From assembly GCA_002506015.1 (NCBI GenBank), contig DAWR01000040.1:1-6879 (forward strand): 6,879 bases of DNA. The letters are read 5' to 3'. Each line of letters opens with the position of its first letter. Positions within the stretch are counted from its first letter, which is position 1. This DNA comes from Candidatus Methanogasteraceae archaeon UBA261. Lineage in GTDB: Archaea; Halobacteriota; Methanosarcinia; Methanosarcinales; Methanogasteraceae. The position numbers and the translations under genes are program-made. The notes below the pieces were generated by a model, which searched no databases, was not told where the DNA came from, and saw only the letters and a list, made by a program, of their open reading frames with translations. Shown here in pieces: positions 4,958 to 6,879 of this stretch.

Positions 4958-5898
4958 TGGCTGCAATACGCGTCCACGATCTGAACTACACGTACCCTGA
5001 CGGGACGGCTGCGCTCAGAAACGTCTCGTTTGTAATCGAGGAGGGCGAGTCTGTAGCGCTCGTCGGACCGAATGGCGCAGGCAAATCAACACTCCTCCTC
5101 CACCTGAACGGGATTTTGCATAGCACGGAGTCACGCGAGGCTGTCGAGATTCTCAGCGAGACCGTTGATCCAAAAAAAGTGCATAAGATGCCGAAGAAGA
5201 TTGGAATCGTCTTTCAGAACCCTGATGACATGCTTTTTATGCCCTTGCTCGGCGATGACGTCGCGTTCGGTCCGATCAACCTCGGTGTTGCGAAAGAAGA
5301 GGTGAAACGTCGGGTCAAAGATTCGCTCGATCTGGTCGGGCTTGCCGGCTATGAGGAACGGGTCTCGCATCATCTGAGCGGCGGCGAGAAGAAACGGGCT
5401 GCAATAGCGACCGTGCTCTCGATGGAGCCCGAGATCATCGCTCTGGACGAGCCAACCGCGAATCTGGATCCGAAGAGTAGGGCTGAGCTGATAGACATCC
5501 TCCGGAGACTGAAGGGTGCGGGAAAGACCCTCATAATAATCACGCACGATGTAAACGCGATTCCCGAACTTGCAGACCGGGTAATCGTCCTGGACAAGAC
5601 CGTTGTTGCGGACGGAACCACTCGCGAGGTCTTCTCAGACACAGAGACGCTTCTTGCGGCAGGGCTCGAGGTCCCGACGATCATGCAGTTCTTTGAGGTG
5701 CTTCAGGCGTTCGGGTACCCGTGCGATGTGCTCCCGCTCTCAGTTGAGGGCGCGGCAAGGAACCTGACACAGACGATGGAGGAGGGGGCTGGGCATATCC
5801 ACCTGCACCTGCACGAGCACACGCACCGGGAAGTCAATTCCGCGCTCGGTAAGTATCGGCATCATCACCGCATAGCCGCGGATTCCGGGCATCCATAG
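4957..5898 (+). CDS. nikO: NikO/CbiO ATPase of the nickel ECF transporter, with His-rich C-terminal tail
   Basis: The 313-aa ABC ATPase powers the transporter, working as a homodimer under NikQ. All motifs are intact: Walker A GPNGAGKST (37-45), Q-loop FQNPDDMLF with Q87, signature LSGGE (140-144), Walker B IIALDEPTANLD (160-171) and switch H197 in ITHD. The FGPINLG segment after the Q-loop is typical of CbiO/EcfA. The family usually ends near 270-280 aa. Here an extra tail carries HIHLHLHEHTH (280-290) and RHHHR (301-305), likely a metal-binding or metal-sensing extension. The final 20 residues look less natural and may come from read-through into foreign sequence after a rearrangement. ATG 4957 overlaps the nikQ stop; GGTGG at 4946-4950 is the ribosome-binding site. 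No clear terminator follows. Confidence 0.95.
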   Translation: MAAIRVHDLNYTYPDGTAALRNVSFVIEEGESVALVGPNGAGKSTLLLHLNGILHSTESREAVEILSETVDPKKVHKMPKKIGIVFQNPDDMLFMPLLGDDVAFGPINLGVAKEEVKRRVKDSLDLVGLAGYEERVSHHLSGGEKKRAAIATVLSMEPEIIALDEPTANLDPKSRAELIDILRRLKGAGKTLIIITHDVNAIPELADRVIVLDKTVVADGTTREVFSDTETLLAAGLEVPTIMQFFEVLQAFGYPCDVLPLSVEGAARNLTQTMEEGAGHIHLHLHEHTHREVNSALGKYRHHHRIAADSGHP

Positions 5899-5919
5899 GA
5901 ACTCCGGAACTGCAAAATC

Positions 5920-6039
5920 TCAGTCTTTCTCGCAAAAGGCAACCAGAACTAATGTGGCAAGAGGGCCGAAGAGTAGTGACAGGAGAAACCAGTTGAGACC
6001 ACTTCTGTTCTTCCCCTGGGCGATTCCTGCATTGATCAA
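5920..6039 (-). pseudogene. Small membrane-protein remnant (glycine/positive turn plus WFLL-FGP helix)
   Basis: The minus-strand frame ending at TGA 5922-5920 reads LINAGIAQGKNRSGLNWFLL followed by SLLFGPLATLVLVAFCEKD. This matches the second half of a common class of small two-helix membrane proteins of unknown function, with a short basic KGRS-like turn and a WFLLxLLFGPLA helix. The first helix is mostly missing: upstream the frame continues as FREPQTLCDSVGGS with no ATG or GTG, and only a TTG at 6039 could start it. The gene therefore looks 5'-truncated. It lies tail-to-tail with nikO, 21 bases apart. Recognition is by motif style only; no function is known to me. Confidence 0.45.
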
Positions 6040-6049
6040 TGCGAGACTG

Positions 6050-6094
6050 CCCCCAACCGAATCGCATAGGGTTTGGGGCTCACGGAAGTGCCCC
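6050..6094. repeat. Two mutually exclusive G/C-rich hairpins sharing one GGGG arm
   Basis: CCCCAACC (6051-6058) can pair with GGGTTTGGGG (6069-6078), allowing one or two bulged bases. The same GGGG (6075-6078) with CAC (6081-6083) can instead pair with GTG (6088-6090) and CCCC (6091-6094), around a GGAA tetraloop and a CT bulge. Such a shared arm resembles an RNA switch or a transcription terminator with its anti-form, but it could also be the end of a decayed repeat. The local sequence is richer in G/C runs than its flanks. Confidence 0.4.
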
Positions 6095-6103
6095 CAGCGG
6101 TCT

Positions 6104-6118
6104 TGAATTTAATATATT
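6104..6118. promoter_or_regulatory. TATA-rich near-palindrome in the nikO-response regulator gap
   Basis: GAATTTAATATATTC reads nearly the same on both strands and contains a good box A in each direction. On the minus strand it would start a transcript near 6084, covering the hairpin region and the small membrane-protein remnant. On the plus strand no gene follows. The function is a guess from composition and spacing. Confidence 0.35.
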
Positions 6119-6209
6119 CATCCGTAACATCTATATCAATCCTTGACATGAACATTCCTGTTCTCTTTCTTTGATAGACTCACCGATAATTACAGCTATG
6201 TCCATCAGG

Positions 6210-6227
6210 CAATCGTTAGATCGATTG
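6210..6227. repeat. Inverted repeat after the response-regulator gene
   Basis: CAATCG-TTAGAT-CGATTG is a perfect 6-bp inverted repeat 18 bases past the stop codon of the minus-strand response regulator. It may form a 3'-end hairpin; no T-run follows on the minus strand, so a terminator call is weak. Confidence 0.35.
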
Positions 6228-6244
6228 TGGCGCAGGGTATCGGC

Positions 6245-6634
6245 TTATGACGATTCCAGAATGTGTACGACATTCGCAACAGTTCGGTTCCAGTCTATGT
6301 CCTTGGAGAGCGTACCTCTTGCGCCCGCAATGAGCGCATCCTGCTCCACCTCGGTTCTGGTGTACGCCGTGAAGATATAGATGTTTGCATCCGGGTGGCT
6401 CTCAAGTATCCTTCTGGTCGCTTCAACTCCATCCATAACAGGCATTCTGAGGTCCATCAGCACGATATCCGGTTTGCGTCCACTGTTTGTCAGTTTGCTG
6501 TATATATTGATGCCTTTCTTGCCGTTTTCAGCGGAGTATATCGTAAATGTGTGTTTCTCGTTCATCTCCAGAAAAAGAGACATCAATTTGCGGATATCCC
6601 CCTCGTCGTCTACGATCAAGATACTGTAGTCCAT
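6245..6634 (-). CDS. Stand-alone response-regulator receiver domain (CheY-like)
   Basis: The 129-aa protein is a single REC domain with no output domain. It begins MDYSILIVDDEGD with the acidic pair D9-D10. The phosphoacceptor is D61 in IVLMDLRMPVMDG, the switch threonine is T89 in IFTAYT, and the conserved lysine is K111 in TLSKDI. The aromatic switch position is Y91. All residues needed for phosphotransfer are present, so it should be active. It would be phosphorylated by a histidine kinase not seen in this window. Single-domain regulators in methanogenic archaea act by protein contact, for example in chemotaxis or in kinase relays. GTGA (about 6639-6642) is a suitable ribosome-binding site. 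No link to the nickel genes is visible; the gap and the opposite strand argue against co-transcription. Confidence 0.93.
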   Translation of the reverse strand: MDYSILIVDDEGDIRKLMSLFLEMNEKHTFTIYSAENGKKGINIYSKLTNSGRKPDIVLMDLRMPVMDGVEATRRILESHPDANIYIFTAYTRTEVEQDALIAGARGTLSKDIDWNRTVANVVHILESS

Positions 6635-6676
6635 TTCTGGTCACTGCCCCCACTACCCGTTTCTTCTTCATCCTCT

Positions 6677-6682
6677 AAATAT
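6677..6682 (-). promoter_or_regulatory. Candidate TATA box of the response-regulator gene
   Basis: The minus strand reads GATATTTAGA around this site, 43-48 bases upstream of ATG 6634. A start about 25 bases on, near 6655, would leave a 20-nt leader holding the GTGA ribosome-binding site. The same AT-rich stretch (CTAAATATC on the plus strand) could also serve the possible ORF that begins at 6719. Confidence 0.4.
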
Positions 6683-6718
6683 CTTCCCTCAAGCGCGAGC
6701 CCATCCGGAAATTATGTA

Positions 6719-6879
6719 ATGCCAGTCCGGATGCACAATCGCACGAACGATGTGGAGATGCGGGTTGACGATATCTTCGCGTCTTTGATGGCTGAGGTGA
6801 AAAAACCACGAGATTTCACAAGATCAGCACAAGAAAATGATAGTCTTTCTCGTGGAGATGGCTGCGCCGCTGCTTCGCA
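6719..6879 (+). CDS. Possible partial ORF running off the right edge
   Basis: An open frame starts at ATG 6719 and stays open to the last base, giving 53 full codons. It begins MPVRMHNRTNDVEMRVDDIF and continues with a charged, helix-like stretch ASLMAEVKKPRDFTRS. Its composition is compatible with a soluble protein. I do not recognise it. No ribosome-binding site precedes the ATG, although the AT-rich stretch near 6675-6683 could act as a promoter about 40 bases upstream. The minus-strand frames over the same bases are interrupted by stops. It may be real, but 160 bases are too few to be sure. Confidence 0.32.
   Translation, partial: MPVRMHNRTNDVEMRVDDIFASLMAEVKKPRDFTRSAQENDSLSRGDGCAAAS

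Noticed and set aside
5815..5915. Minus-strand frame antisense to the nikO tail reading VPEFLWMPGIRGYAVMMPIL
   Set aside because: It looks protein-like, but no family was recognised, it has a stop upstream, and it lies opposite the well-supported nikO frame. GC-rich antisense frames often look coding.
6617..6712. Minus-strand frame upstream of and overlapping the response regulator start, reading LEGRYLEDEEETGSGGS
   Set aside because: It resembled the C-terminus of an upstream kinase, but a TAA stop lies immediately before it in frame and no start codon is available.

Overview
The window looks archaeal and most resembles a methane-metabolising or related euryarchaeon. The signs are: TATA-type box A promoters, GGTG/GTGAT ribosome-binding sites, a tRNA with a canonical 37/38 intron, a PGF-CTERM surface anchor, an archaeal-type nicotianamine synthase-like protein and a nickel ECF transporter of the NikKLMQO type. 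The genus cannot be fixed from the sequence alone.

Layout. 1-427 is AT-rich and mostly empty; it holds one short ORF (203-373) that may be the remnant of a larger gene. A minus-strand tRNA-CAU with a 34-nt intron occupies 428-534. A minus-strand nicotianamine synthase-like gene follows (645-1556). A divergent regulatory region (about 1557-1872) separates it from a plus-strand block of five genes: nikK (surface metal-binding protein with a sorting signal), nikL (membrane-anchored accessory subunit), nikM (substrate-binding membrane component), nikQ (EcfT-type coupling protein) and nikO (ATPase with a His-rich tail). nikM-nikQ and nikQ-nikO are tightly coupled. A terminator-like hairpin and a second TATA box lie between nikK and nikL. 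From 5899 to 6244 there is no intact gene, only a decayed small membrane-protein ORF on the minus strand, two mutually exclusive G/C-rich hairpins and a TATA-rich palindrome. A stand-alone response-regulator receiver domain is encoded on the minus strand (6245-6634). A possible plus-strand ORF runs off the right edge.

How it works together. The five nik genes make up a high-affinity nickel (or cobalt) importer of the ECF class: NikM/K/L capture the ion, NikQ couples, and NikO hydrolyses ATP. The divergent nicotianamine synthase-like enzyme would make a small aminocarboxylate chelator from S-adenosylmethionine. The most interesting hypothesis here is that this archaeon couples production of a nicotianamine-type metallophore to an ECF nickel transporter under a shared regulatory region. 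The adjacency and both families are visible; the functional link is inferred.
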